From Deinococcus sp. Arct2-2 (GTDB lineage: Bacteria > Deinococcota > Deinococci > Deinococcales > Deinococcaceae), in NCBI RefSeq assembly GCF_004801315.1, contig NZ_SSNW01000001.1:124001-188000 (forward strand): a stretch of DNA of 64,000 nt, given 5' to 3'. Shown here piece by piece: positions 1-10,034 of this stretch. The notes under the pieces are model-generated. The model ran no database searches and had not been told where the DNA came from. It saw nothing but the letters and a program-made list of their open reading frames with translations. Each line of letters opens with the position of its first letter. Position 1 is the stretch's first letter. Made by a program: the position numbers and the translations under genes.

Positions 1-461
1 CCTACGCTTCCGGCAGCACCAACTTTTATGACGCTGTCATTGACGCCGTGAAGATTGCCAAAGACTCTGGCCGAAGCAATCCCATCGTATTGGCCCTGAC
101 CGACGGTGAAGACAATTCCAGCAACAACACCGCCACAGAAGCGATTGCGTATGCCAAAACCAATAATGTTCCGGTGTACGCCGTGGGGCTGGATGCCACC
201 AACACCATCAATTTCAGCGAAATGGAACGCATCGCCAGCGAAACGGGCGGCCTGTTCCGCAGCAACATCAGTAGCGGCGACCTGAACGACTATTTTTCCA
301 AGCTCTACAACGCCTTTACCGCTCAGGGCTGCGTGCAACTGAATCTGGCGACTGCTCCGGCCACAGGCAGCACCATTGAAGGCACACTGACGCTGGACAT
401 TACGGATACGGGCAAAGCGGCAGCCACCTTGAATGTGCCGTTCAGCTATACAGCCCGCTAA
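1..461 (+). CDS. VWA-domain lipoprotein, 3' part only (5' end outside the window)
   Basis: This is the C-terminal part of a von Willebrand factor A domain protein; the frame is open from base 3 to the stop at 461. It reads YASGSTNFYDAV, then PIVLALTDGEDNSS, where TDGED is the usual late MIDAS-type loop of VWA domains. It ends in a short beta-rich tail (LTLDITDTGKAAATLNVPF). It is nearly identical in arrangement to the broken gene at 687-2810, so the two are tandem paralogues. By that homology the missing N-terminus probably carries a lipoprotein signal. VWA proteins bind ligands through a metal site; the ligand here is unknown. A strong hairpin follows the stop. Confidence 0.85.
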   Translation, partial: YASGSTNFYDAVIDAVKIAKDSGRSNPIVLALTDGEDNSSNNTATEAIAYAKTNNVPVYAVGLDATNTINFSEMERIASETGGLFRSNISSGDLNDYFSKLYNAFTAQGCVQLNLATAPATGSTIEGTLTLDITDTGKAAATLNVPFSYTAR

Positions 462-473
462 ACTTCCATCTTT

Positions 474-506
474 ATAAGCCCGTGCCGTTGGTTGGTGCGG
501 GCTTAT
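474..506 (+). terminator. Rho-independent terminator after the first VWA gene
   Basis: ATAAGCCCG at 474-482 pairs perfectly with CGGGCTTAT at 498-506 around a 15-nt loop. A T-rich stretch follows at 511-517. Confidence 0.7.
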
Positions 507-718
507 AACTGATTTTTGTAATGTCTGTCTAGTCAAGCAGTTAAATCTTCTCACTCCGATATTGCAATACCGTCAATATAGGTTTAGCTCATGAAAATGT
601 GATTTGAGCCTTAATAGATGCACCCTCACTTTCACACCGTTTCTCGTGTGATGGGCACCTCTGCCTGTCCTTATTGGGGGTCTTCAATGAAATCTACGTA
701 TAAAACTGCTTTGGTGTT

Positions 719-727
719 GAGCGTCAG
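719..727. repeat. Target-site duplication, left copy (9 bp)
   Basis: GAGCGTCAG lies immediately outside the left inverted repeat of the IS and is repeated exactly at 1869-1877. Confidence 0.9.
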
Positions 728-1868
728 CTCTCTAGGGGTCAAAAGTGGCCAGAAGTCGCTGGAATGACGGCCTAGACGCACTCTTTTTCTTGGGTCGACT
801 TGACAGTGCGCTCTGGAGGGCATCAAGGCCCACTCGAAAGAGACTTTTTGCGGGGTAGCCGTGTTTGAGCATTTTTGGTGGGGACTTCGTTGCGACGAAG
901 TCCCCACTCAAGCAGCACCAGATAAACGCCAGTGATACGACGCCAAACAGCAGGCTCACCCGTGTGCCTTCGGTCAAGCGCGTCGCTTCGAGATCAAAGC
1001 CTCTTCCCTTCAAGGCCTGATGCATATTTTCGCAGTTCCAGCGCCAAGAATAGCGTGTGATGGCCTGGGTGCCCCACCCGTGATAGGCCAAATAGAGCGT
1101 CTGTCCGTGAAGGTTCTGGCACGCCAGAACCCGCAGCCGTACCCCGTAGATCGTTGTCGGGGCATGCCAAATGCGAAGTTCTCCCGGTTGCAGCTTTTTG
1201 AAATAGGCCCAGACCTCAATACCGTTGACTTTGGTGGTCACGTGCAACCGGATGGTGGGTTTGATTCCGAGTCGTTTCAGTGCCCCAAACCACTCTTTGC
1301 CGATGAATTCTCGATCTGCGAGCAGGGCAAGACTCTTGCCCTGCATCAACGGCAGCACCGACTCCAGCAGTGCAATTCGGGTCGCAGTATTGCTGTTGCC
1401 ACACAGTGGCAACAGCTGCCAAGCCAGCGGAAAACTGAAGGATTTCCACATGATGCTGAGAATCAGGAAATTGAGATCCGCTTTGCCCCATTTCCAATTC
1501 GTTCGGTCAAGGATCAGCACGAGTTCGGGGTCATCTCGGAAATGACTCAACACGAGTCGGGCCGTCAAGAGCTGCTGATCCTGCCATGCGAATTGAGCAA
1601 AGCGTTTGAGTCGCTGATAGATCGTCTCGTCGGCAAGGCGAGACGGATGCAACTCACCAACTGAGCGAGACACACCGTGCGCTTCTCGATGATGGCGAGG
1701 ATCAGCGCGGCCAGCACCGTAAGACGACGAGGATCAAGAGGAAGAACGGTGGCGAGGTAAACGGACAGAGTATCTTGGGGCTGTCGGCTCCGGGGATTTT
1801 TCATCGCAGAAAACACCCTACAGGAGCCGACTTCTGCTGCCTATTCCCGACTTTTGACCCCTAGAGAG
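728..1868 (-). mobile_element. IS4-type insertion sequence, 1141 bp
   Basis: The ends are perfect 19-bp inverted repeats (CTCTCTAGGGGTCAAAAGT at 728-746, its complement at 1850-1868). They are flanked by a 9-bp direct repeat created on insertion. The interior holds one transposase gene on the minus strand, whose stop codon lies inside the left repeat. Removing the element and one duplication restores the signal peptide of the disrupted VWA gene, so both boundaries are exact. Confidence 0.93.
732..1804 (-). pseudogene. IS4-family DDE transposase, split by a -1 frameshift
   Basis: The long frame (732-1673) carries the DDE core: [21 protein letters not shown] and the [15 protein letters not shown] motif, which fits the IS4-family Y-(2)-R-(3)-E-(6)-K signature. 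The natural N-terminus is in another frame, starting at ATG 1804 ([13 protein letters not shown], through [12 protein letters not shown]). A -1 shift near 1655-1665 joins them into a protein of about 357 residues, a normal size for the family. No obvious slippery run is present there, so a point deletion is more likely than programmed frameshifting, but that is inference. The element is therefore probably no longer self-mobile. Confidence 0.75.
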
Positions 1869-1877
1869 GAGCGTCAG
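1869..1877. repeat. Target-site duplication, right copy (9 bp)
   Basis: GAGCGTCAG, identical to 719-727, directly outside the right inverted repeat. The VWA reading frame resumes here. Confidence 0.9.
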
Positions 1878-2827
1878 TTTGTTGGCTTTGGCATCCTGTC
1901 AGCGGGATGTTGTTGTCGTCGCGCCTGCGGCAACGATCGTGCAGGTCAATGGTACCCGTGTCATCAACAACACGACCATTCAATTTGGAGTGACCACATT
2001 AGCCGCTTCGACTGTGGTCAGCACAGGCAAAATAGACAAAGTCACAGTCATGTTCACCACGACTGGTATTACTGGCACGGCTAACGTCTGCGGTCAAATA
2101 GCTGCACAAAACGTAGTCACGGCGGCAGTCACGTTAGATGCGACGGGGAGTATGGTAGACAATGATCCCAACAAAGACCGGAACGTTGCTGCCAAAGCTT
2201 TTGTGGATCGTCTGACGGGGGCTAGCCAAGCTGCAATTCTATCTTTTTAGGCTGACAGTGTTCCAAGTAGTGGTTTGCTAGCCAGTCGTTTACAGCAGAA
2301 GATGACCAGCGACAAAACTCTTTTGAAGGCAGCCATAGATAAAGCGACATATGCTTCTGGTGGCACGAATTTTTATGATGCAGTCATGGATGCGGCATTC
2401 ATAGCTAAAGATTCGGGTGGAGCTAATCCCATCGTTCTGGCTCTAACTGACGGAGAGGACAACTCAAGTAGCAATTCTGCCGATAGTGTAATAGACTATG
2501 TAAAAAAAAATTAGGCGTTACTGTTTACACCCTGGGTTTGGATACATCTAACAATGTGAATTTTAGTCAGATGGAGCGCATCGCCAGCCAAACGGGCGGT
2601 CTATTTAATACAACCAAGAAAAGCACCGATCTCAACGACTATTTCTCTAAGCTCTACAACGCGTTCACAGCTCAGGGTTGTGTGCAGATCAATTTGGCTA
2701 ACGCGCCTGCCGCTGGAACAGTTATCGAGGGCACACTGACGCTCGACATCACCGATGCAGGCAAGGCAACGGCGAGTCTGAAAGTGCCGTTCAGCTACAC
2801 CGTTCGCTAGGATGTAACTCCTGTTCC

Positions 2828-2857
2828 GCCCGTGCCAGACAATGGTGCGGGCCTTTT
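2828..2857. terminator. Terminator between the VWA pseudogene and the GNAT gene
   Basis: GCCCG at 2828-2832 pairs with CGGGC at 2848-2852, followed by TTTT. Sequence and position resemble the terminator after the first VWA copy, so the unit appears to have been duplicated with its terminator. Confidence 0.55.
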
Positions 2858-3313
2858 CTATTCAACCCTCAAGCTGTACAGCACCACATGGTAAGCACCC
2901 ACTTGCCGCCCTCCCACATTCTGAAAGCCGAAGTCGCCGTATAGCGCTCGCAATTTAGCCCGGTCTGAAGCCGTATCCAGACGCAGGAAAGGCGCACCCA
3001 TACGGCGTGTTTCCGCGACAGCTTCAGCCAACAGCAACCGTGCCAAGCCGCCCCCCTGCACGTCGGGATGCACCGCCAATTTGTGCAGATACAGGGCCGT
3101 ACCGGGCGCGTCGTCGGGCCAAAACAGCTCATCCTTGTCCAGCAGCACGTAAGCGCCCACCGCCTGACCGTCTTGCCACGCCACACGCCAGCCCGCATCG
3201 GGGTAGTGCCGCGCCAAACGTTCGGGGGTCAGACTTTGCGGCGGCCAGAGCGGTTGTCCGCGTGCAGCAAGGGCGGCGGCAGAGGCCATCAGAATCTCGG
3301 AGGCGGTCTGCAC
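2858..3313 (-). CDS. GNAT family N-acetyltransferase
   Basis: A 151-residue GCN5-related acetyltransferase. The core reads LYLHKLAVHPDVQGGGLARLLLAEAVAETRRMG; V-QGGGLA is the acetyl-CoA pyrophosphate loop (R/Q-x-x-G-x-G/A). FLRLDTASDRAKLRALYGDFGF follows, the usual C-terminal strand and helix. The substrate cannot be read from the sequence. The start is a GTG; a later ATG (MASAAALAARG) is possible. It is the last minus-strand gene after KTSC and the Rieske gene and converges on the VWA pseudogene. Confidence 0.85.
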   Translation of the reverse strand: MQTASEILMASAAALAARGQPLWPPQSLTPERLARHYPDAGWRVAWQDGQAVGAYVLLDKDELFWPDDAPGTALYLHKLAVHPDVQGGGLARLLLAEAVAETRRMGAPFLRLDTASDRAKLRALYGDFGFQNVGGRQVGAYHVVLYSLRVE

Positions 3314-3339
3314 GTCGCCGGATGTAATGGTGAGGGGCT

Positions 3340-3573
3340 TCAGCGGCGGCCCCGCTTCGTGACCAAGCGGTCTGGGTAGCAGTCTAAAATCTCGTTCCTC
3401 ATAAAACTGCCCTTAGACGTAGACGCCATCAGCCGTTCGTACACTTCCGGCTCTACACCGCTGTATTCGTACAATTTGCCGCTGCCAAATAAGACGGTCA
3501 GGGTGTGGGTCGCCGGATCGTAGCCCACATGGGACATCATGCTGGAGTCAACGGGCAGCAGCGGCACGCTCAT
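3340..3573 (-). CDS. KTSC domain-containing protein
   Basis: A 77-residue protein made up almost entirely of a KTSC domain: VDSSMMSHVGYDPATHTLTV, then LFGSGKLYEYSGVEPEVYERLMAS and the STSKGSFMRNEI end that names the family. KTSC domains occur as small stand-alone proteins or fused to nucleic-acid enzymes, and their role is not settled. The ATG at 3573 is preferred because a TAGAAT box lies 6 nt upstream, the leaderless layout seen across this window; a GTG at 3579 is also possible. It directly follows the Rieske gene. Confidence 0.85.
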   Translation of the reverse strand: MSVPLLPVDSSMMSHVGYDPATHTLTVLFGSGKLYEYSGVEPEVYERLMASTSKGSFMRNEILDCYPDRLVTKRGRR

Positions 3574-3582
3574 AGTCACATT

Positions 3583-4167
3583 CTAATCGCCCAATTTTGG
3601 TGCGGGTTCTATTCCGGTGGCATATAAGTCGTTTCCGCGCCGTTCCAGCCGCACACGGGGCAGCGGGCCGTTCGCTTTGCCAAACACGGCTTCGCCTGCT
3701 TGCAGTGGGTCGAATACGCTGTAATGGCAGCGGCAGCCCAGTTGCGGGTGATTCGCGTCGGGCGGGGGGCGGTAATTGAAGGCGAATGCCAGCACTTCTG
3801 GGTCTCGCACCAAGTTCACAGTGCAGCCCAGATGCGTGCAAATGCGCGAGTAGGCCACGTAATGCGTCTGACCGAGATTCAGCCCGCCCGGAACGGCGCG
3901 TGGAATTCTCAGCACGGTACAGGGGCGCTTGTCGTAGGTAAAGTTCACTTCGGCCCAGTCTTGTGCCAGTTCAGAAATCGCGGCCACCCGCTGTGGTTGG
4001 CCTGATACAAATTGGGGTGCGCCTGCCCGCTGTTTGCCCAGCAGCACGCGGGAACCGTACCAGCCCATATACCCGAACGCGCCCACCGTTCCCGCGACGG
4101 GCAGCACCCACCACCGCGCGAGCAGGGCGCGGCGCGACAGGATGCGGCGGCCTTCCAGTCGGCTCAC
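3583..4167 (-). CDS. Rieske [2Fe-2S] protein, Tat-type signal
   Basis: A 194-residue Rieske iron-sulfur protein. The two cluster motifs are CTHLGC and CRCHYS, each giving one Cys and one His ligand plus a disulfide Cys. The N-terminus ([20 protein letters not shown]) has twin arginines ahead of a hydrophobic segment, fitting Tat export with the anchor retained. Such proteins are quinol-oxidising subunits of bc1/b6f-type complexes. The cytochrome b and c1 partners are not adjacent. It lies just downstream of the cytochrome c maturation genes, so co-expression with haem protein assembly is likely. The start is a GTG. Confidence 0.9.
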   Translation of the reverse strand: MSRLEGRRILSRRALLARWWVLPVAGTVGAFGYMGWYGSRVLLGKQRAGAPQFVSGQPQRVAAISELAQDWAEVNFTYDKRPCTVLRIPRAVPGGLNLGQTHYVAYSRICTHLGCTVNLVRDPEVLAFAFNYRPPPDANHPQLGCRCHYSVFDPLQAGEAVFGKANGPLPRVRLERRGNDLYATGIEPAPKLGD

Positions 4168-4288
4168 ACGGCTTCCGGTGAGGTTTCGGAGTGGAGTTTC
4201 ATCCGGTCAGCGTTTGGGAAGTGGGAAGGGCGTGGTGGCCGTACTAGCCCAGCTTCTGACAAGTGAATAACCGCTTGAAACGCTGGCA

Positions 4289-5332
4289 TCATTCGCCCTC
4301 TTTCTGCCACTTTTCCATCAGGTCAAGCAGGCCATTCAGTTCCGCTTCGGTCAGGTTGGGAAAGGCGGGCATGGCTCCGCGCCCGTTGACTGTCACCAGT
4401 TTCAGGGCTTCCCGCGTGAGGCTAGAAGCACGCAGGCTGGGGCCGATGCCGCCGCCGCCCGCCGCGCCGTGACAACTGGCGCAACTGGCCGCGTAGACGC
4501 GCAGGGCCGGATCGCTGTCGTTCTGGCGGGCGCGAATGGCCGTAATCAGTTCGTCGGCGTCGCGGCCTTTGGGGTCAAGGGTGCGGTAGCTTTCCAGCGC
4601 CGTCAGCGCGGCGGCGTCTTCTCCGTAACGGGCCAGTGCGAAGCCCAGCAGCAACTGAGATTCGGCTTCTTTGGGGGCCAGTTGCGCCGCCGTGCGAATC
4701 AGTAGAGTGGCGCGTTCGGCGTCACTCTCACTGACCTTTTGCCCAGTCTGATCGCCACGGGTCAGCAGCAAAATCCCCAGTCGGCGCAGGGCTTCGGGTT
4801 GGCGGGCGTCCCGTTTCAGCGCGTTCCCGTAAGCCGTCACCGCCTGATCGTATTGCCCGGAATCGAAGGCGGCTTTGCCCCATGCCACGTAATCGGCGTT
4901 TTGGGTGGTGCGTTCGGCAGTGCGGCGCAGTTCCGGCAGTTTGAGAACTGCTTGCACGTTCTCGGCCTCGCCCGCGTTCAGGGCGGCCAATTGCCAGCGC
5001 GGAACGAAGGTCAAAGCTCCGGCCACCGTCAGGAGCACCACCGCGCCTACGCCGATCAGGGCCAGCGTGCTTGTGCGTTTGGGATTGCCCTGCACAGCGG
5101 GCGGCAGGGCATCCAGCCCACGCAGGGTCAGGGCGGCGCGGCGCTCTAAGTCGGGGCGTTTGGGGTCGTCTTCGTGCAACTGCGCCAATTCTGAATATAA
5201 CCTGTCGCGTTCGGCCAACAAACGGTTACGCTCCGGGGCGTCGGGGTCGTCCGGGGTGGCCTGCCGCAGTGGGGATAGCACCAGCCAAAGCGCCGCGCCC
5301 ACGATCAGCGCCAGCAACAACACACTCAACAT
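4289..5332 (-). CDS. CcmI/CycH-like TPR protein fused to a C-terminal cytochrome c domain
   Basis: A 347-residue membrane protein in the ccmI position. In order it has an N-terminal membrane helix (residues about 1-20), an Asp/Arg/Leu-rich coiled region (30-70), a second membrane helix (about 85-110), TPR-like helices (about 140-260), and then a c-type haem domain with CASCH and a candidate Met ligand in GAMPAF. CcmI proteins present apocytochrome c to the haem ligation machinery. Here the same chain ends in its own CXXCH cytochrome. The start is an ATG overlapping the ccmH stop (TGATG), so the two are translationally coupled. The haem domain could alternatively come from an electron-transfer partner fused by gene merger. 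Confidence 0.8.
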   Translation of the reverse strand: MLSVLLLALIVGAALWLVLSPLRQATPDDPDAPERNRLLAERDRLYSELAQLHEDDPKRPDLERRAALTLRGLDALPPAVQGNPKRTSTLALIGVGAVVLLTVAGALTFVPRWQLAALNAGEAENVQAVLKLPELRRTAERTTQNADYVAWGKAAFDSGQYDQAVTAYGNALKRDARQPEALRRLGILLLTRGDQTGQKVSESDAERATLLIRTAAQLAPKEAESQLLLGFALARYGEDAAALTALESYRTLDPKGRDADELITAIRARQNDSDPALRVYAASCASCHGAAGGGGIGPSLRASSLTREALKLVTVNGRGAMPAFPNLTEAELNGLLDLMEKWQKEGE

Positions 5333-5835
5333 CACGATTTGCCCTCGCTCTGGCCTGTATCGCGCCGCACCTGTGCCAAGAAGGGGTCAAAAGGTTCATC
5401 GGCAGTCTGTTCGCCCGCTACAGTCGGAGCTACCGCGCCTTGCTTGCGCCGCAAAAACAGCCACAGCACCGCGCCGCCGCCGCCCAATGCGGCTAAGGGC
5501 GCACCCCACAGCAGCAAGTTGCTCCCCTCTTTGGGGGGATCAAGCAACACAAAATTGCCGTACCGCGCCGAAAAGTAGGCGTACACGTCCCGCGCCGAGC
5601 GTCCGGCAGCCACCTGTTCGCGCACGCCGCGCAACATTTCGCGGCTGATGTCGTTGGTGCTTTCGGTGATCGGCACGCCAGTACAAATCGGGCAACGGAT
5701 ATTCACGGCAATTTGCCGCGCCTGCGCTTCCTGCTGCGGCGTGAGTGGAGCGGCGGCGAGGGCAGAAGCAGACAGCGCGAAAGCTAGGGCCAACGCCCTT
5801 CCCACGCCCCACGTTCCACTACCTACAGCACCCAT
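5332..5835 (-). CDS. ccmH: Cytochrome c maturation protein CcmH (thiol oxidoreductase)
   Basis: A 167-residue CcmH. It has an N-terminal signal helix, then [15 protein letters not shown], matching the family LRCxxC-type redox motif that reduces apocytochrome c, then the helical bundle signature ([36 protein letters not shown]). It ends in one membrane helix ([21 protein letters not shown]) and a basic cytoplasmic tail. It acts with CcmG and the CcmI-like protein at the outer face of the membrane. The ATG overlaps the ccmG stop (TGATG); an in-frame TTG lies 3 nt earlier. Confidence 0.92.
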   Translation of the reverse strand: MGAVGSGTWGVGRALALAFALSASALAAAPLTPQQEAQARQIAVNIRCPICTGVPITESTNDISREMLRGVREQVAAGRSARDVYAYFSARYGNFVLLDPPKEGSNLLLWGAPLAALGGGGAVLWLFLRRKQGAVAPTVAGEQTADEPFDPFLAQVRRDTGQSEGKS

Positions 5836-6407
5836 CAAATCCCCTTCACCCCAATTTTCTCTAGCCCCACATTCAGCCGCTCGCGGGTCAGGCCGCCTCT
5901 GTCCATGTGCCGCACCGTGCCAGAAGCGTCTATGAACACAGTTTCGGGAATGCCGCTGACGCCGTAGTTAATGCCCGTTTTGATTCCGGGGTCTTGCAGA
6001 TTGGGATAGGCCAGCGCGTACTCCTGAATAAAATCGCGGGCGCTCTTTTCGCTGGTTTCTTGAAAGAGCACGCCGATGACCGCTAAGCCCGTGCCCCCCG
6101 TTTGGCGCGTACTCAGTTCACGGAACAGCGGCGCTTCTGCACGGCACGGCCCGCACCAAGAGGCCCAGAAATTGACCACCACAGGCCGCCCCTTCAGCGA
6201 AGCGAGGCTGAGGCTGGAGCCGTCAAGCGTGTTCAGCACGAACGCGGGCGCGGGCTTGCCCACCAGCGGGCCGCCATCGGTGGCGTTGCGGGAGGGACTG
6301 AACAAGGCCAATCCCAAGACGACCACCAACGAGGCCGCCAACACAGGCGGAACGAAGCGCCGCCAAGCGGGAGGGGTTGCGGATTTGGTTGGAGGAGTGT
6401 GGGTCAT
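5835..6407 (-). CDS. ccmG: Thioredoxin-like thiol-disulfide protein CcmG/DsbE
   Basis: A 190-residue membrane-anchored thioredoxin-fold protein. A single N-terminal helix (about residues 17-38) precedes a TlpA/DsbE fold with the active site [11 protein letters not shown] and the cis-Pro loop [10 protein letters not shown]. CcmG hands reducing power to CcmH so that apocytochrome CXXCH cysteines stay reduced for haem attachment. It is co-directional with ccmF but separated from it by a 236-bp gap filled with interspersed repeats, and it overlaps ccmH by the TGATG junction. Confidence 0.93.
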   Translation of the reverse strand: MTHTPPTKSATPPAWRRFVPPVLAASLVVVLGLALFSPSRNATDGGPLVGKPAPAFVLNTLDGSSLSLASLKGRPVVVNFWASWCGPCRAEAPLFRELSTRQTGGTGLAVIGVLFQETSEKSARDFIQEYALAYPNLQDPGIKTGINYGVSGIPETVFIDASGTVRHMDRGGLTRERLNVGLEKIGVKGI

Positions 6408-6643
6408 TGGGTTCTCTCTTGTCTTTGCCCTCGCCCCTTGTGGGAGAGGGGCGCTGCGTATGCAGCGGGGTGAGGGGGTGAGCGGAGCGATTGCCGTTCC
6501 ACACAGGGTCTAAGGGTGGCTCGTGAACCTTGGTGTTCGGCTCCCTCTCCCTTGAGGGGGGAGGGCTGGGGAGGGGGTGAATAAGCGCAGCGATTGCAGT
6601 TCCTAGACCCTTAGACGCCTTTCGCACCAGCCGACACCAACGC
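6408..6643. repeat. Interspersed intergenic repeat (copy A) between ccmF and ccmG
   Basis: GC-rich inverted segments (CCCTCGCCCCTTGTGGGAG, then AGCGGGGTGAGGG) are followed by GAGCGGAGCGATTGCC and a block ending in CCTAGACCCTTAGAC. The same modules recur at least eight more times in the window, always between genes. Its position inside the ccm operon may influence ccmG expression. Confidence 0.8.
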
Positions 6644-8641
6644 CTAATCCGTCGCGGGAGCCAGTCCAGACGGCACGCGCCGCGCCTGCATCTGCCGGGG
6701 CGACACCAGCGTCAGGCCCGCGCCGAGGCACACGATCAACGTTCCCCACCAGATCCACGACACCAGCGGGCTTTCGATCAGGCGCACGCTGACCCATTTG
6801 CCTCCGGGGTCGATGCTGGTCAGCACAAGGTAGGTGTCGGTCAGCGCTCCATACCGCACGGCGGGGGCAGGAAAGAACGTGCCGGGCGCTTGACGGAAGG
6901 TGTTCAGGCGGGCTTCGAAGGCACGGCCATCGATCAGCACGCGGGCAATGGCGCTGCTGCCGTAGGGCTTGTCTTCTTGGCGGAGAGAAATCAGTTGCAC
7001 TTGCTCGTGCAGGAGGGCTTTGGGAGCCGCGCCCACATTCAGCGAAGCCTGAGCGTCGCCCCGGTAAGCACCGCTGAAGGCCAGCCCCAGCGCCAGCACC
7101 GCCAGCCCGATGTGTGCGGTGTACGCCCCGTAGCGGCGCGGTTGCTCCCGTACCAGTGCGAGGAAACCGCCGCTTTGACGGCCTTCGCGGCGTTGTTTGA
7201 GGGCGCGGCCCGTGAGGAGCGCCAATCCCAGCACGTTGTAGGCCGCCAGCGCCACCGTTGCCAACACACCTGCACTGCGTACACCCAGCACGAACGCCAA
7301 GGCTGCCGCGCCCACACCCACGATCAGCAGGGGCCGCAGTGCCCGCCAAAACGTTTGTCCATCGGCCCTGCGCCAAGGTAGGAGTGGCCCCACACCCATC
7401 ATCAGCATCAGGCCGAGGCCCAGCGGAATAGCGAAGGCGTTGTAGAATGCTGGCCCCACGCTGGCGTCGCGGCGGCCCTGCACGGCCTCGATGAAGGTGG
7501 GAAACAGCGTGCCCACCAGCACCATCACGGCAAACACCACAAACAGCCAGTTGCCCGCCAAGAAGGCTCCCTCGCGGCTGAGGGCCGAGGGTGGGTCTCC
7601 ATCATCCCGAAGTTGGGGCGCACGCCACGCCGCCAGCCCGATTCCGGCCACCAACAGGAAGGCCAAAAAGCCGAGGAAGACTGGCCCCACCGGGCCACCC
7701 GCGAAGGCATGCACACTCTGCACGATGCCGCTGCGGTTCAGAAACGTGCCCAGTACCGTACTCGCGTAGGCCAGCACGATCAGCCACACGTTCCAAGAGC
7801 GCATCAGCCCGCGCCGTTCCTGAATCTGCACGCTGTGCAGGAAGGCGGTGGTCAGGAGCCACGGAATAAAGCTGGCATTTTCTACCGGGTCCCACGCCCA
7901 GTAGCCGCCCCAGCCCAACGTTTCGTAGCTCCACCAGCCGCCCGCCACAATTGCAGCGGTCAGGAAGACCCACGCCACCAGCGTCCAGCGCCGCGTGACC
8001 GTGACCCAGTGATCGCTGAGGCGACCCGTAACCAGCGCGGCCACCGCGTAGGCAAACGGCACGCTGAGGCCCACGAAGCCCAGATACAGCAAGACCGGAT
8101 GGACGGCCATCATCCAGTGGTTTTGCAGCGCGGGGTTGGGACCGCGTCCATCGGCCAGCAGGGTAGCCACAGGCGTAAACGGAGAAGCCACCGTCGCGCA
8201 CACGCCCACGAAGAACAGCAGGCTGGCAAACATGGCCGCCAATGCCCAAGGCCGCAGCGAATCGCGCCGCAAGGTCAAACTCAGGATGAACGTGAAGCCC
8301 GCCAGCAGCCACGCCCACAGCAACACGCTGCCTTCCAGCGCCCCCCACAGGCTCGTGATTTTGACCCAAGTCGGAGAAGACCGCATGGAATGTTCGGCCA
8401 CGTACCGCACCGAAAAGTCGTCGCGCAGCAGGGCCGTCATCAGGACGAGGGCGGCCAAAGACACCAGCGCGAATACGGCCCAAGTGGAGCGCCGCGCCGC
8501 TTCGGTGGCCCGTGCATCGGCCCGGACGCCGCCCAGTACGGCCAGCCATGCACCCGCCAGCGTAAAGGCGAGGGCGGCCAACAGCGCCAGTTGTCCCAGC
8601 GCCCCCATCGGACTGGACGAAAATGAAATCAGATTCAGCAT
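6644..8641 (-). CDS. ccmF: Haem lyase subunit CcmF
   Basis: A 665-residue multi-helix membrane protein. The WWD-type haem-handling motif sits at residues 243-262 ([20 protein letters not shown]). The flanking histidines expected for haem b and haem c handling are in HPVLLYLG (about 181) and SVHAFAGG (about 310). CcmF receives haem from CcmE and, with CcmH/I, ligates it to apocytochrome c. Length and order agree with canonical CcmF. ATG start, 5 nt after the ccmE stop. Confidence 0.95.
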   Translation of the reverse strand: MLNLISFSSSPMGALGQLALLAALAFTLAGAWLAVLGGVRADARATEAARRSTWAVFALVSLAALVLMTALLRDDFSVRYVAEHSMRSSPTWVKITSLWGALEGSVLLWAWLLAGFTFILSLTLRRDSLRPWALAAMFASLLFFVGVCATVASPFTPVATLLADGRGPNPALQNHWMMAVHPVLLYLGFVGLSVPFAYAVAALVTGRLSDHWVTVTRRWTLVAWVFLTAAIVAGGWWSYETLGWGGYWAWDPVENASFIPWLLTTAFLHSVQIQERRGLMRSWNVWLIVLAYASTVLGTFLNRSGIVQSVHAFAGGPVGPVFLGFLAFLLVAGIGLAAWRAPQLRDDGDPPSALSREGAFLAGNWLFVVFAVMVLVGTLFPTFIEAVQGRRDASVGPAFYNAFAIPLGLGLMLMMGVGPLLPWRRADGQTFWRALRPLLIVGVGAAALAFVLGVRSAGVLATVALAAYNVLGLALLTGRALKQRREGRQSGGFLALVREQPRRYGAYTAHIGLAVLALGLAFSGAYRGDAQASLNVGAAPKALLHEQVQLISLRQEDKPYGSSAIARVLIDGRAFEARLNTFRQAPGTFFPAPAVRYGALTDTYLVLTSIDPGGKWVSVRLIESPLVSWIWWGTLIVCLGAGLTLVSPRQMQARRVPSGLAPATD

Positions 8642-8646
8642 GAGGC

Positions 8647-9123
8647 TTACTCCGTGCGCTGGAGCAGGTCTTTGAGTTCGGCCTGCGTCTTGGGAACGTT
8701 GTACTCTTCGCTGTGCTTGACCACCAATTCACGCGCATGGAAGGTATCGCCCGTAAACTCGCCGCGCACCACCACGCCCTGATTTTCCTTAAACAGGTCG
8801 CTGACTGCGCCGTTGTAGGTCACCGGAAAGCTGGCCCCGCCGTCGGTGACCGTAAACTTCAGATCCAGCGTTTGCGGGTTGTACTGCACGGCCTTCACCA
8901 GCCCGCCAATGCGGATCGGGCGGCCTTCCAGTTCGGTGCGTTGCTGCACATACTCGCTGGGGGTCACAAAATATTCCAAACTTTTGCCCAGATTTCCAAA
9001 GGCGATAAACCCGGTCAGGCCCACCAACGCCACCACGCCCAGCACCACAGGCAGCGGGCTACGCTTGCGGCGGCGGGCAGGCGGCAGCGGCGAGGAGGGT
9101 GGGGGAGAGGCGGGAACGGTCAT
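8647..9123 (-). CDS. ccmE: Haem chaperone CcmE
   Basis: A 158-residue CcmE. It has a Pro/Arg-rich cytoplasmic start, one membrane helix ([18 protein letters not shown]) and an OB-fold periplasmic domain ([45 protein letters not shown]). The haem-binding H-x3-Y is present as KHSEEYNVP, where the His becomes covalently linked to haem. It passes haem from CcmC/D to CcmF. It lies 1 nt after the ccmD stop and 5 nt before ccmF. Confidence 0.95.
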   Translation of the reverse strand: MTVPASPPPSSPLPPARRRKRSPLPVVLGVVALVGLTGFIAFGNLGKSLEYFVTPSEYVQQRTELEGRPIRIGGLVKAVQYNPQTLDLKFTVTDGGASFPVTYNGAVSDLFKENQGVVVRGEFTGDTFHARELVVKHSEEYNVPKTQAELKDLLQRTE

Positions 9124-9124
9124 G

Positions 9125-9293
9125 TCAGCCTCTCTTGCCCAAACTGCTGGCGGGTGTGCTGGCGGGTGTTCCGCCCTGTTCGGCCATTCCGGCTTCGTCC
9201 CGTGTGGCCCGCAGGCGTTGCGCCAACCACACCAAATACGCGCCCAGCAGCACTAGCGTCACCACGTACACCACGATCACGTATACGGCGTAC

Positions 9294-9301
<8 letters not shown>
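9125..9301 (-). CDS. ccmD: Small membrane protein CcmD
   Basis: A 58-residue protein with one membrane helix (VYVIVVYVVTLVLLGAYLVWLAQRL) followed by a charged and Ser/Thr tail. Size, topology and place between ccmC and ccmE identify it as CcmD, which helps release holo-CcmE from CcmC. CcmD sequences are poorly conserved, so the assignment leans on context. ATG at 9301 overlaps the ccmC end by 8 nt; a GTG at 9310 would add three residues. Confidence 0.8.

Positions 9302-10034
<733 letters not shown>

Larger units (their letters stand above)
687..2810 (+). pseudogene. Second VWA lipoprotein gene, broken by an IS and two further lesions
   Basis: Removing the IS at 728-1868 and one copy of the 9-bp duplication restores an N-terminus starting at ATG 687: MKSTYKTALVLSVS joined to LLALASCQRD, a classic lipoprotein signal peptide with lipobox Cys. 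The body then runs through a MIDAS-like DATGS (about 2140-2155) and TDGEDNSS to the same tail as the upstream paralogue. Two further lesions are visible. One is an in-frame TAG at 2248-2250 (AAILSF then ADSVPSSG in the same frame). The other is a run of nine A at 2502-2510, where ten would restore KKKLGVTVYTLG. Its codon use is more AT-rich than the upstream copy, consistent with decay or different ancestry. Confidence 0.85.

Noticed and set aside
2491..2520. Programmed slippage at the A9 tract as a way to express the second VWA protein
   Set aside because: The same gene also has an IS in its signal peptide and an in-frame amber, so slippage alone could not restore it.
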